Position numbers and translations under genes: made by a program. A stretch of DNA of 64,000 nt from Geminicoccus sp035556675 (GTDB lineage: Bacteria > Pseudomonadota > Alphaproteobacteria > Geminicoccales > Geminicoccaceae). Below are positions 25,262 to 33,649 of the stretch, one piece after another (position 1 is the stretch's first letter; every line of letters begins with the position of its first letter). The notes under the pieces were generated by a model. The model had not been told where the DNA came from, made no database searches, and was given only the letters and a program-made list of their open reading frames with translations. The DNA lies in the NCBI RefSeq assembly GCF_035556675.1, contig NZ_DATMFZ010000259.1, forward strand, positions 29,885 through 93,884, read 5' to 3'.

Positions 25262-26074
25262 TCAGCGGCGGGGCGGGCGCCGGTCATGGGGCGCCAGCAC
25301 CCGAATCGCGGCATGCTCGGCCGTGCGCGCCGCCGCCTGTGGCAGCGCCACGTACTGGCGCCGCCGGGGCCGCGCAGTCTGAAAGGCCGGAGCGCCCAGA
25401 TAGAGCTGCTTTTCCGCCTCCGCTAGAAGGATGCCGCCGAACTGCGGCCAGAGCCGCTGACCGGTGCGCTCCAGCGGGATCGCCAGGCGCTGCAGGATCT
25501 TCAGGTTCCAGGGCGGCACGAACATGGCCCGGCGCACCTCGCCCCGCACCAGGAGGTGGCGGGCGAGCAGGCGCTCGAGCTGGCCGGCGGTAAACGGCGA
25601 GCCCTGGCCGAACGGCGTGGTGTCGGACAAAGACCACAGCCCGTGCCGGTTCGGCACGATCAGCACCACCCGGCCGTCATCGGTGAGCACTCGCCAGATC
25701 TCGCGCATCAGCCGGTTCAGGCTGCGGCAGGTCTCCAGCGCATGGACCAGGAGCAGGCAGTCCACGCTCTGATCGGCCAGCGGGATCTCGTCCTCCTGGA
25801 AGATCGCGAGCCGGCAAGGTCCCGTCTCCGGCCAGCGCTGCACGTTGCAGCCGGCCGGCACCAGCGCCAGGGTCGCGGCCGCCTCGTCGGCGAAGACGTC
25901 CAGGAACGGCATGGCGTAACCCATGCCGACGATGGTCTTGCCGGCCACCTGCGGCCAGAGCTGACGGAGCTGCAGCCCGATCAGCCGGCGCGCGAGCTGG
26001 CCCTTGCGGCTGGCGTAGAACTGCTCGAGATCGCCGTTCATGACTCCGTTCGATTCCGGCTCGACCAAGGTCAT
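25262..26074 (-). CDS. Class I SAM-dependent methyltransferase
   Basis: A protein of about 270 residues with a type-11 methyltransferase fold. The SAM-binding glycine motif is VGMGYAMPFLDVFAD, followed by the acidic strand region and DEIPLADQSVDCLLLVHALE (motif II/post-I), then the helix LMREIWRVLTDDGRVVLIVPN typical of the family. The substrate is not evident. The C-terminal 60 residues are basic and proline-rich. Possible starts are ATG 26074 (used) or ATG 26041 (MNGDLEQFYAS), the latter with GGAG very close. It is divergent from gloB across 105 bases. Confidence 0.85.
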   Translation of the reverse strand: MTLVEPESNGVMNGDLEQFYASRKGQLARRLIGLQLRQLWPQVAGKTIVGMGYAMPFLDVFADEAAATLALVPAGCNVQRWPETGPCRLAIFQEDEIPLADQSVDCLLLVHALETCRSLNRLMREIWRVLTDDGRVVLIVPNRHGLWSLSDTTPFGQGSPFTAGQLERLLARHLLVRGEVRRAMFVPPWNLKILQRLAIPLERTGQRLWPQFGGILLAEAEKQLYLGAPAFQTARPRRRQYVALPQAAARTAEHAAIRVLAPHDRRPPRR

Positions 26075-26179
26075 GTGCCGCCCGAGGTGGCGCACACTGC
26101 TCGTCCGGACCATATACGACGGCAATGCCCATGCTGAAGTGGGTAGACGCCCAAACGCGACCAATCGGGAGATGCGACC

Positions 26180-26920
26180 TTGGCCAATGCCCCAATCCTG
26201 GTGGAACTCCTGCCGATCCTGGACGACAACTACGCCTTCATGCTGCGCCAGGAAGGCAATTCCAGGGTGGTGATCGTGGATCCGGGTGTCGCAGCGCCGA
26301 TTGCCGAGGCGCTGGCCGAGCGCAGCCTGCAGATCGGCACCATCCTGATTACCCACAGCCATTCGGATCATGTGGCGGGGGTCGAGGAGCTGGCGCTGGC
26401 TACCCAGGTCGAGGTCATCGGCAATGGCGCCGACTGCCACCGCCTGCCCAAGCTGACCCGCACGGTCGAGCCGGGCCAGCGCTTCGAGCTGCTGGGCACC
26501 CCGGTCGAAGTGCTGGACACGCCCGGCCATGTGCGCGGGCATGTCAGCTACTATCTGCCCGAGGCCAAGCTGCTGTTCTGCGGCGATGTGATGTTCACCA
26601 TGGGCTGCGGCCGGCTGGGCGAGGACGGGCCCGAGGTGCTGTGGAAGTCCCTGCAGCTCCTGGCCAAGCTGCCCGACGACACCAAGGTCTATTCCGGCCA
26701 CGAATATACGCTGGGCAACGCCAAGTTCGCGGCCCACGTCTTCCCGGACAATCAGGAGATCAAGGCCCGGCTCGCCAAGGTCCAGGAGCTGCGGGCGGCC
26801 GGCCAGCCGACCGTGCCGACCACGATCGGCGAGGAGAAGCGGACCAATCCGTTCCTGCTGGGTGGCTCCGAGGCGCGCTTTGCCGAGCTGCGCGAGGCCA
26901 AGAACAACTTCCGCGGATAA
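26180..26920 (+). CDS. gloB: Hydroxyacylglutathione hydrolase (glyoxalase II)
   Basis: A 246-residue metallo-beta-lactamase-fold enzyme hydrolysing S-lactoylglutathione, the second step of methylglyoxal detoxification. The dinuclear metal motif THSHSDH is at about residues 56-62, with further ligands in DTPGHVRGH and the late SGHEYTLGN, a glyoxalase II hallmark. The start is TTG 26180 with GGGAG at 26167-26171; no in-frame ATG fits the family N-terminus. It ends in a short convergent gap with ftsX. Confidence 0.94.
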   Translation: MANAPILVELLPILDDNYAFMLRQEGNSRVVIVDPGVAAPIAEALAERSLQIGTILITHSHSDHVAGVEELALATQVEVIGNGADCHRLPKLTRTVEPGQRFELLGTPVEVLDTPGHVRGHVSYYLPEAKLLFCGDVMFTMGCGRLGEDGPEVLWKSLQLLAKLPDDTKVYSGHEYTLGNAKFAAHVFPDNQEIKARLAKVQELRAAGQPTVPTTIGEEKRTNPFLLGGSEARFAELREAKNNFRG

Positions 26921-26926
26921 GGGAGA

Positions 26927-27790
26927 TCAGGGCAGGCGGCGCAGCATGGCGCTGGCCGTCTGCCGGGCCGCCAGCATCACGGCCAGCACGACAACGAGTG
27001 CCCCCAGCACTAGGATGGCCGCGTCCAGCGGCCGGACGGCCAGCATCGTCTGCACCGGCCAGCTGCCCGCCGGGCCGGCCTCTGCCAGCATGAGCATGGC
27101 GAACGCGCCCAGGCCGGCCCCGGCCAAGCCGCCCAGCCATAGCGGGCGGAACGGATAGGGCCGCAGCTCGCGCAACACGAATGGATCGTCGGCACCGAGC
27201 ATGCGCAGGACCTCGATCTCCCCGTGCCGGCGCCGAACGGCATCGGCCGTCAGGACCGCTGCCAGCAGCAGTGCCAGGAGCAGGGTGCCTGCCCCCAGGG
27301 CCGGCATGGCATAGCGCAGCAGGGCGAGCAGTGCCGGGTCGGGACGCGGGCCGATGATCCCGGCATCCTCGATCAGGCCGTCCGGGGCAAGAGCGGTGAT
27401 CCGCTCGTGGAGCCGCGCCAGGTCGGGCACCACCCCTGGGTCGAACCGGGCCTCCAGCAGGATCGGCATGGGCAGATCGGCATCCCGGCCGCCGACCAGA
27501 ACCTCGCGCACCTCCGCCTCGGGGATCAGCTCGACCTGCCCGACCTGTGGGTCGGCACGCAGCAGGGCCATCACGCCGGCGAGGTCGCCGTCGCGATCGG
27601 CCGGATCGAGCGGTGCCGGCAAGGACACTACCGCTACGGCGACGCTGCGGTCCTCGGCCACCAGCAGCAGGCCATGGCCCGCGGCGGCAAGCGCCAAGCC
27701 GACCGTCGCCGCCAGAACCAGCAGCCCGAGGAGCAGGGCAACCATGCCCCTGGTCGGCCAGCCGGGCGTCGGGAAGGTGCCGGTACTCAT
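26927..27790 (-). CDS. ftsX: Cell division protein FtsX (permease-like)
   Basis: A 287-residue membrane protein with one N-terminal helix (about 18-40), a periplasmic domain of about 120 residues (40-160), then three helices near the C-terminus, the FtsX/ABC3 topology. The conserved cytoplasmic segment HGEIEVLRMLGADDPFVLRELRP before the third helix is typical of FtsX. It partners FtsE, whose gene overlaps it by four bases, in control of septal peptidoglycan hydrolysis. Sequence of the periplasmic loop is divergent, as usual for alphaproteobacterial FtsX. Confidence 0.9.
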   Translation of the reverse strand: MSTGTFPTPGWPTRGMVALLLGLLVLAATVGLALAAAGHGLLLVAEDRSVAVAVVSLPAPLDPADRDGDLAGVMALLRADPQVGQVELIPEAEVREVLVGGRDADLPMPILLEARFDPGVVPDLARLHERITALAPDGLIEDAGIIGPRPDPALLALLRYAMPALGAGTLLLALLLAAVLTADAVRRRHGEIEVLRMLGADDPFVLRELRPYPFRPLWLGGLAGAGLGAFAMLMLAEAGPAGSWPVQTMLAVRPLDAAILVLGALVVVLAVMLAARQTASAMLRRLP

Positions 27791-28494
27791 GCGAACTGGT
27801 CCACCGATGCCGTGGCTGCCGCCGGGTGAAGCCGGCCGTCGGCCAGGCGCATGGCCCGGGCCCGGACCCGCGCCGGCAGTGCTGGATCATGGGTCGCCAG
27901 AAGGATGGTGGTGCCGGCCCGGTTCAGCTCGCCCAGGAGGTGGAGGGCGCGGTGGGCCAGCGGGCCGTCCAGCAGGCTGGTGGGCTCGTCGGCCAGCAGC
28001 AGGTCGGGCCGGCCGATCACCGCGCGCCCGAGTGCCAGCAGCTGGCGCTCGGCGGCGGAGAGTTCCCCTGGCCGCCGCGCGGCCAGCCCGGTGATCCCCA
28101 GCCATTCCATGAGCTCGGCGACCGGCGGCCGGATCTGCTTTACGGGCAGACCGGCGATCCGCAGCGGCAGCGCCAGGTTCGCGGCGGCACTCAGATGGTC
28201 CAGGAGCCGCAGGTCCTGGCAGACGAGGCCGATCCGGCGGCGGATCCGGGCACGCTCACCCCGGTCGATCCGCGCCGTGTCCCGGCCGAACAAGGTCAGC
28301 CGCCCGATGGCCGGAGCGGCGGCGCGGGCGATGCTGGTCAGCAGCGTGGTCTTGCCCGCACCACTGGCGCCGACGATCAGCAGGAATGATCCTGCTTGCA
28401 CGGTGAGGTCGAAGTCGCGCAGAACGTCCGGGCCGGAACCATATTTCATGGCGGCACCGAAGAGTTCGACGATGATTTCGCGCTGGTCGCTCAA
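27787..28494 (-). CDS. ftsE: Cell division ATP-binding protein FtsE
   Basis: A 235-residue ABC ATPase. Walker A is GASGAGKTT, the Q-loop VCQDLRLL, Walker B LLLADEPTSLLD and the H-loop ATHD. The signature loop reads LSAAERQ instead of the usual LSGGE/Q, an odd change in a residue pair that contacts the second ATP. The start is TTG 28494 (LSDQREIIVELFGAAMKY) with AGGA seven bases upstream; the next ATG at MKYGSG would cut off the first beta strand. It overlaps ftsX by four bases and is divergent from the MJ0042 gene. Confidence 0.9.
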   Translation of the reverse strand: MSDQREIIVELFGAAMKYGSGPDVLRDFDLTVQAGSFLLIVGASGAGKTTLLTSIARAAAPAIGRLTLFGRDTARIDRGERARIRRRIGLVCQDLRLLDHLSAAANLALPLRIAGLPVKQIRPPVAELMEWLGITGLAARRPGELSAAERQLLALGRAVIGRPDLLLADEPTSLLDGPLAHRALHLLGELNRAGTTILLATHDPALPARVRARAMRLADGRLHPAAATASVDQFA

Positions 28495-28581
28495 TACCGA
28501 TCCTGGAACCACTGCTGTCTTGCCCCCGGATCGCCGCCGGCCGGACCGGATGCGCCAGCCGTCGTCGGCGCGCCCGGCATC

Positions 28582-29232
28582 ATGATCGTCACCTGCCCCA
28601 ACTGTGGCGCCAAGTACAAGATCGACAGCGCCGCGATCGGCGAGAAGGGGCGCATGGTCTCCTGCGCCAACTGCCGCCATCGCTGGTTCGTCGATCCGGA
28701 GCGACCCGGGGCCGAGCTTGCCGCGCCCGAGCCGCCGCCGCCACCCCCAACTGCCGAGCGGCCACGCCTGGGCGAGGAGCCGGGCATGGTGCGGCGGGGC
28801 AGCCGGAGCGGCGCGTTCGGCTGGCTGGTCCTGCTGGTGCTGATCGCCGTGGTGGCCGGCCTGGTGCTGGCCCGTAACCAAATCGCCACGGCCTGGCCGC
28901 AGGTGGCGGGCATGTACCGCCAGCTGGGCCTGGAGGTGACAGTCGACCCCGGCCTGGAAATCCGCGGCGTCACCTCCTCGGAGATCGACGAGGACGGGGA
29001 GCGGGTGCTGGTGGTGAGCGGCGAGATCGTCAACACCACCGACTATGCCATGTCGGTACCGGCCCTGCGGGTGTCGCTGCTCGACGGCGAGCGGATGGAA
29101 CTGACCAGTGAGGTGGTGCGGGTCGAGCCGCCCATCCTGGAAGCCCGCGCCACCACCCGGTTCGAGACGCGGCTGGAAGACGTGCCGCCCGAAGCACGGC
29201 ACACCGCGGTGCGGTTCGAGGACGCCCCTTGA
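28582..29232 (+). CDS. MJ0042-type zinc-ribbon membrane protein
   Basis: A 216-residue protein. The N-terminal zinc ribbon MIVTCPNCGAKYKID...CANCRHRWF has two CxxC pairs (residues 5-8 and 30-33), the MJ0042 finger. A proline-rich linker (residues 52-60) leads to one membrane helix (about residues 78-97), and the C-terminal 120 residues form a soluble domain of beta character facing the periplasm. Function is not known; the family is regularly found beside ftsE in Alphaproteobacteria. No good ribosome site precedes ATG 28582, so the start rests on the zinc ribbon beginning there. Its stop overlaps the tadA start. Confidence 0.85.
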   Translation: MIVTCPNCGAKYKIDSAAIGEKGRMVSCANCRHRWFVDPERPGAELAAPEPPPPPPTAERPRLGEEPGMVRRGSRSGAFGWLVLLVLIAVVAGLVLARNQIATAWPQVAGMYRQLGLEVTVDPGLEIRGVTSSEIDEDGERVLVVSGEIVNTTDYAMSVPALRVSLLDGERMELTSEVVRVEPPILEARATTRFETRLEDVPPEARHTAVRFEDAP

Positions 29233-29672
29233 CCCTCCCGATGGCGCGCGCACTGGCCGAGGCCAGGGCCGCGTCCGAACGGGGCGAGGTGCCGGTGGGC
29301 GCGGTGGTTACCGACCGGGCCGGGCGGATCGTCGCCGCGGACGGCAACCGCGTCGAGGAATGGCGGGATCCTACCGCCCATGCCGAGATCCTGGTGCTGC
29401 GCACGGCGGCCGCTGCTCTGGGCTCGCCGCGCCTGGTCGACCATGACCTGTGGGTGACGCTGGAGCCCTGCCCGATGTGCGCCCAGGCGATCGCCTTCGC
29501 CCGGATCCGCCGCCTGCACTTCGGTGCCGCCGATCCGAAGGGCGGCGGCGTCGAGAACGGCCCGCGCATCTTCGGCCAGCCGACCTGCCACCATCGGCCG
29601 GAAGTGGTGGCCGGCATCCGGGAGACGGAGGCGGCGGCGCTCTTGAGGAGGTTCTTCCAGGCACGGCGTTGA
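29229..29672 (+). CDS. tadA: tRNA-specific adenosine deaminase
   Basis: A 147-residue zinc deaminase that should convert A34 to inosine in the tRNA-Arg anticodon. The motif HAE (His51, Glu53) and PCPMC (Cys81, Cys84) form the zinc site, and IAFARIRRLHFGAADPKGGG closely follows the TadA consensus. The start is TTG 29229 within the TGA of the previous gene; ATG 29241 is an alternative that trims only four residues. Confidence 0.92.
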   Translation: MTLPMARALAEARAASERGEVPVGAVVTDRAGRIVAADGNRVEEWRDPTAHAEILVLRTAAAALGSPRLVDHDLWVTLEPCPMCAQAIAFARIRRLHFGAADPKGGGVENGPRIFGQPTCHHRPEVVAGIRETEAAALLRRFFQARR

Positions 29673-29726
29673 CTCGATGGTCAGACGCTGCGCCATGATC
29701 ACCGCCTCCTTCGTGTCGGCGGTGCC

Positions 29727-29987
29727 ATGCGCGTTACGATAGACATCGACGAGGCCCTGCAGCGGCTGGTGCGCGGGAAGCGTCAGGCCGAAGCCCTCCA
29801 GGCGCTCAAGGACATCGGCTGGGAAGGTGACCTGGATGCGATGCGAACGGACCTGAACTTTCCCCCGGACGAGCCGTCACCAAACGTTCCTGAAGAAGCC
29901 TGCGCGTCCTGCGTTAAAGCCTCACACCCCTGCCCGCTTCCTGCCCCGCGCCCGTGCCTTCGCCTCCCGGGCCTTCTCCGCCCGTGA
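29727..29987 (+). pseudogene. VapB-like antitoxin remnant
   Basis: The N-terminus MRVTIDIDE matches the first strand of VapB (DUF2191) antitoxins, and DIGWEGDLDAMRTD matches their C-terminal toxin-binding tail. Between them only about 25 residues remain, and the helical segment normally containing TGLKTKREAV is missing, so the gene looks like an internally deleted antitoxin. After the tail the frame runs on for about 40 proline- and cysteine-rich residues into the end of uvrB on the other strand, which is unlikely to be native. No VapC (PIN) toxin follows. It could still make a short non-functional peptide. Confidence 0.5.
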
Positions 29988-32120
29988 CTTGCTGGTGGGC
30001 TTCCAGGCATGGGCGCTGGCCTGGGCAACGGGCCGGGACGGCATGCCGAGCTCGCCGTCCTCCAGCCGCTTGATCTCGTCGCGCAGCCGGGCGGCCTCCT
30101 CGAACTCCAGGTTGCTGGCAGCCTTGCGCATCCGCTGCTCGAGTTCGCCGATATGGCGCTGCAGCTCCATGCCGGTGAGGATGGTCGGCTGGTCCTCGAC
30201 CAGGTCCACCGTCACATAGTCGCGCTCCGCCACGTCCTTCAGGATGTCGGCGATGTGCCGCTTGATGGTCTGCGGGGTGATGCCGTGCTCGGCATTGTGC
30301 GCGAGCTGCTTGGCCCGGCGGCGCTCGGTCTCGGCCAGGGCCGCCTCGATCGAGCGGGTGCGCTTGTCGGCATAGAGCACGACCTTGCCCTCGACGTTGC
30401 GGGCCGCCCGGCCGATCGTCTGGACCAGCGAGGTTTCCGAGCGCAGATAGCCCTCCTTGTCGGCATCCAGGATCGCGACCAGCCCGCATTCGGGGATGTC
30501 CAGCCCCTCGCGCAGGAGGTTGATGCCGACCAGCACGTCGAACTTGCCGAGACGCAGGTCGCGGATGATCTCGATGCGCTCCAGGGTGTCGATGTCCGAG
30601 TGCATGTAGCGCACCTGGACGCCCTGCTCGTGCAGGTACTCGGACAGGTCCTCGGCCATCCGCTTGGTCAGGGTGGTGACCAGCGTGCGCAGGCCCTTCT
30701 CCTTGGCCAGGCCGATCTCGTGCATCAGGTCGTCGACCTGGTGCTCGACCGGCCGGACCACGCAGACCGGGTCGACCAGCCCGGTCGGGCGGATGACCTG
30801 CTCGGAGAACACGCCGCCGGTCCGCTCCATCTCCCAGGAACCGGGCGTGGCCGAGACGAAGATCGTCTGCGGCCGCATCGCGTCCCATTCCTCGAACTTG
30901 AGCGGGCGGTTGTCTTTGCAGGATGGCAGGCGGAAGCCGAACTCGGACAGGATCGACTTGCGCGCGAAGTCGCCCTTGTACATGCCGCCCACCTGCGGGA
31001 CGGTGACGTGGCTCTCGTCGACGATCAGCAGCGCGTTGTCCGGCAGGTACTCGAACAGGGTCGGCGGCGGCTCGCCGGGGGCGCGGCCGGTCAGATAGCG
31101 CGAATAGTTCTCGATGCCCGAGCACGACCCGGTGGTCAGGATCATCTCCAGGTCGGCCGTGGTGCGCTGCTCGATCCGTTCCGCCTCCAGGAGCTTGCCG
31201 GTCGCCCGGTAGTGCTCCAGCGTTTCCTTCAGCTCCTGCCGGATCCCCTCCACCGCCGCCTGCAGGGTGGGCTTGGGCGTCACGTAGTGGCTGTTCGGGT
31301 AGAGGCGGATCTGGTCCAGCTTCCCCAGCCGCTTGCCGGTGAGCGGGTCGATCTCCACCAGCGCGTCGACCGTGTCGCCGAACAGGTCGATCCGCCAGGC
31401 CTTGTCCTCCAGGTGCGCCGGGAAGATCTCGATCACGTCGCCCTTGGCGCGGAAGTTGCCGCGCGCCAGCTCCATGTCGTTGCGCTTGTACTGCAGCTCG
31501 ACGAAGGCGCGCAGCAGCTTGGCCCGGTCGACCTTCTGCCCCCGCTTCAGGGTCATGGTCATCCGCGCATAGGTCTCGGGGCTGCCGATGCCGTAGATGC
31601 AGCTCACCGATGCCACGATGATGACGTCGTCGCGCTCGAACAGGGCACGGGTCGCCGAGTGGCGCATCCGGTCGATCTGCTCGTTGATGGCCGAGGTCTT
31701 CTCAATATAGGTGTCGGTGCGGGCGACGTAGGCCTCGGGCTGGTAGTAGTCGTAGTACGAGACGAAGTACTCGACTGAGTTCTCCGGGAAGAAGCTCTTC
31801 ATCTCGCCGTAGAGCTGCGCCGCCAGGATCTTGTTCGGCGCCAGGATCAGCGTCGGTCGCTGCAGGTTGCGTATGACGTTCGCCATGGTGAACGTCTTGC
31901 CGGAACCGGTGACGCCCAGGAGCACCTGGTCGCGCTCGCCGCGCAGGAGGCCCTCGGTCAGCTCCTGGATCGCCTGCGGCTGGTCGCCCGCCGGCTGATA
32001 GTCCGAGGCCAGCGTGAGCGCCTGCCCACCCTCCGGCCGCTGGATCAGCTCCGGGCTCTCCGCCACTGCCTTCAACAGGTCCAGACCAGCCAGTGCGTCC
32101 GTCGTGGGCAGCTTCGCCAT
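29922..32120 (-). CDS. uvrB: Excinuclease ABC subunit B
   Basis: A 732-residue helicase-fold repair protein that verifies DNA damage and loads UvrC. Walker A is GVTGSGKTFT near residue 70, the beta-hairpin region is YYDYYQPEAYV, the helicase motif VI is QTIGRAARN, and the C-terminal UVR domain (RMRKAASNLEFEEAARLRDE) binds UvrC. A lysine/arginine-rich tail of about 25 residues follows. The ATG at 32120 is well placed relative to the family N-terminus. The gene is single, with the VapB remnant overlapping its 3' end on the other strand. Confidence 0.97.
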   Translation of the reverse strand: MAKLPTTDALAGLDLLKAVAESPELIQRPEGGQALTLASDYQPAGDQPQAIQELTEGLLRGERDQVLLGVTGSGKTFTMANVIRNLQRPTLILAPNKILAAQLYGEMKSFFPENSVEYFVSYYDYYQPEAYVARTDTYIEKTSAINEQIDRMRHSATRALFERDDVIIVASVSCIYGIGSPETYARMTMTLKRGQKVDRAKLLRAFVELQYKRNDMELARGNFRAKGDVIEIFPAHLEDKAWRIDLFGDTVDALVEIDPLTGKRLGKLDQIRLYPNSHYVTPKPTLQAAVEGIRQELKETLEHYRATGKLLEAERIEQRTTADLEMILTTGSCSGIENYSRYLTGRAPGEPPPTLFEYLPDNALLIVDESHVTVPQVGGMYKGDFARKSILSEFGFRLPSCKDNRPLKFEEWDAMRPQTIFVSATPGSWEMERTGGVFSEQVIRPTGLVDPVCVVRPVEHQVDDLMHEIGLAKEKGLRTLVTTLTKRMAEDLSEYLHEQGVQVRYMHSDIDTLERIEIIRDLRLGKFDVLVGINLLREGLDIPECGLVAILDADKEGYLRSETSLVQTIGRAARNVEGKVVLYADKRTRSIEAALAETERRRAKQLAHNAEHGITPQTIKRHIADILKDVAERDYVTVDLVEDQPTILTGMELQRHIGELEQRMRKAASNLEFEEAARLRDEIKRLEDGELGMPSRPVAQASAHAWKPTSKSRAEKAREAKARARGRKRAGV

Positions 32121-32239
32121 GGTTCACCCGTCGCCGTTCATCCGCATGCGGTCCGACATGGTGGGGTCGCGCCGGCACCAGAACAAGAGGGGAACGGTGT
32201 GGCCATTCGGTCTCACCCAGATGCCCGATGGGCTGACGC

Positions 32240-32576
32240 AACGACCGCCTGATCGACGGGACCGGCCTGGACCGCTTCCAGATCCTGCTCAAGGACACCC
32301 GCCGGAAAGCTACGATCGCGGTCCCTCCGGCACCGACCGCATCGTCGACTTCACACGTGGGGCAACCAGATCGTCGTCAACCACTACAGCGAGTCTGGCT
32401 TCGGCGACCTGGACAGCAACGGCAACGGCGTCCTCGACGATGCCGACATGTTTGCCGAGACCGAGCGGCTGACCGATCAGGGGGTGCCGGAGCTGACGAC
32501 CATGATCGACCTGGGTGCCGTCATGGCCAGGCTGCGCGGCGGCGACTTCCAGATCCGCGATGTCTCGCTCACTTGA
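32240..32576 (+). pseudogene. Decayed RTX-type calcium-binding protein (C-terminal relic)
   Basis: Three frames hold successive pieces of one RTX protein. Frame A (from 32240) reads NDRLIDGTGLDRFQI, like the last RTX repeat. Frame B (to about 32360) reads TDRIVDFTRG, the conserved segment after the repeats. Frame C (32361 to the TGA at 32574) reads GFGDLDSNGNGVLDDAD then a tail ending FQIRDVSLT. The same blocks occur in order in the intact RTX proteins at 36361 and 37526. Two or more frameshifts and the missing start and repeat region mark a pseudogene. The 120 bases upstream (32121-32239) show nothing recognisable. Confidence 0.7.
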
Positions 32577-32593
32577 GCCGCCCCTGCCGATGC

Positions 32594-33649
32594 CTACCGC
32601 AGGTCGACGCTGACCGGCGTACCCAGCATGTCGAACGGCAGCGGCTCGTCGGGCCGGATCACGATCGGCACGGCTCCGTCGCTGCGCACCCGGCCGCGCC
32701 CGCCCGCCAGATCGTCCAGCGGTGCCTTCAGCTCGACCCGCTCGATCTGGCCGGTGCGTGGTGCCGCCTCGCCCGGCAGGTCGATGCGCACCGGCAGGCC
32801 GGCAGCCAGCTCCCTGGCCTGGTCCAGCGGCAACATCGCCGTGACCTTGAGCGGCTCCTCGGCGGAGATCAGCAAAGCGGCGGTCGCCCCGGCACCGATG
32901 CCCGCCCCGTCCGCCACCTTCCATTCGCCGAGCGTGCAGATGCAGGGCGAGCGCAGCTCGTACTCGGCGAGGTCGACTGCCCCGATCACCCGGGCGATCG
33001 GCGTGCCGACCTCGACGATCTCGCCGATCGGGAAGCGCTCCAGCCGGCCGGCCACGGGCGCATTCAGCCGATAGACCGGCGCCTCGATCCGCGCATCGGT
33101 CACCTGGATCCGGTAGAAGCGCTGATACGCGCTCCAGCCGAGCACCGCCACCAGCGCCAGCCCCGCCAGGCCCATGATCGCCCAGCCCAGCGCCGTGCGT
33201 CCCTTGCCGGCACCAGCCGCCTGCGCTGACTGGCGCGGCGGCTGGAAGGATTCCCGGCCGAGCGCCACCAGCACGTCGCCGGGCGAGGCGATCTCGCCGG
33301 TCAGGTAGCGGTCGACGATCTGCCGGAACAGGCTGATCTGGCCCTTGGTCATGCCGGTGAAGCGGCAGCCGAAGCGCGGTCGGTCCGGGAGGCGGTAGAT
33401 CAGCTCCGCCTCCAGATGCATGGTCAGCTCGAAGTCCTCGAACGGCAGCTCCAGGGTGACCGGGAAGACCTCGCCCTCGCGCAGCTTGGGCGGCTCGGAT
33501 TCGATCCCCAGCCCGCCCAGCGACCAGTCGTCGACCTGGTACCAGTCCCCGGCGATCTCCGCGCGGATCGGGATCTTCAGCCGGACATGCTGGCGATGGA
33601 TCTCCGCCTCGTGGACGACCACTGCTTCATTCATGCCCTGGTTCGACAT
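32594..33649 (-). CDS. alg44: Alg44-like PilZ/HlyD polysaccharide co-polymerase
   Basis: A 351-residue inner-membrane protein. An N-terminal PilZ domain (about 12-115) keeps both c-di-GMP motifs: RxxxR at Arg19/Arg23 and DxSxxG at Asp41/Ser43/Gly46. One membrane helix (about 153-172) is followed by a periplasmic HlyD-like barrel-sandwich domain beginning VTDARIEAPVYRLNAPVAGRLE. This PilZ-helix-HlyD order is that of Alg44, the c-di-GMP receptor that activates alginate polymerisation in Pseudomonas. The gene directly follows the Alg8-like synthase. Polymer identity is not known because no algD or export genes are present. Confidence 0.85.
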   Translation of the reverse strand: MSNQGMNEAVVVHEAEIHRQHVRLKIPIRAEIAGDWYQVDDWSLGGLGIESEPPKLREGEVFPVTLELPFEDFELTMHLEAELIYRLPDRPRFGCRFTGMTKGQISLFRQIVDRYLTGEIASPGDVLVALGRESFQPPRQSAQAAGAGKGRTALGWAIMGLAGLALVAVLGWSAYQRFYRIQVTDARIEAPVYRLNAPVAGRLERFPIGEIVEVGTPIARVIGAVDLAEYELRSPCICTLGEWKVADGAGIGAGATAALLISAEEPLKVTAMLPLDQARELAAGLPVRIDLPGEAAPRTGQIERVELKAPLDDLAGGRGRVRSDGAVPIVIRPDEPLPFDMLGTPVSVDLR

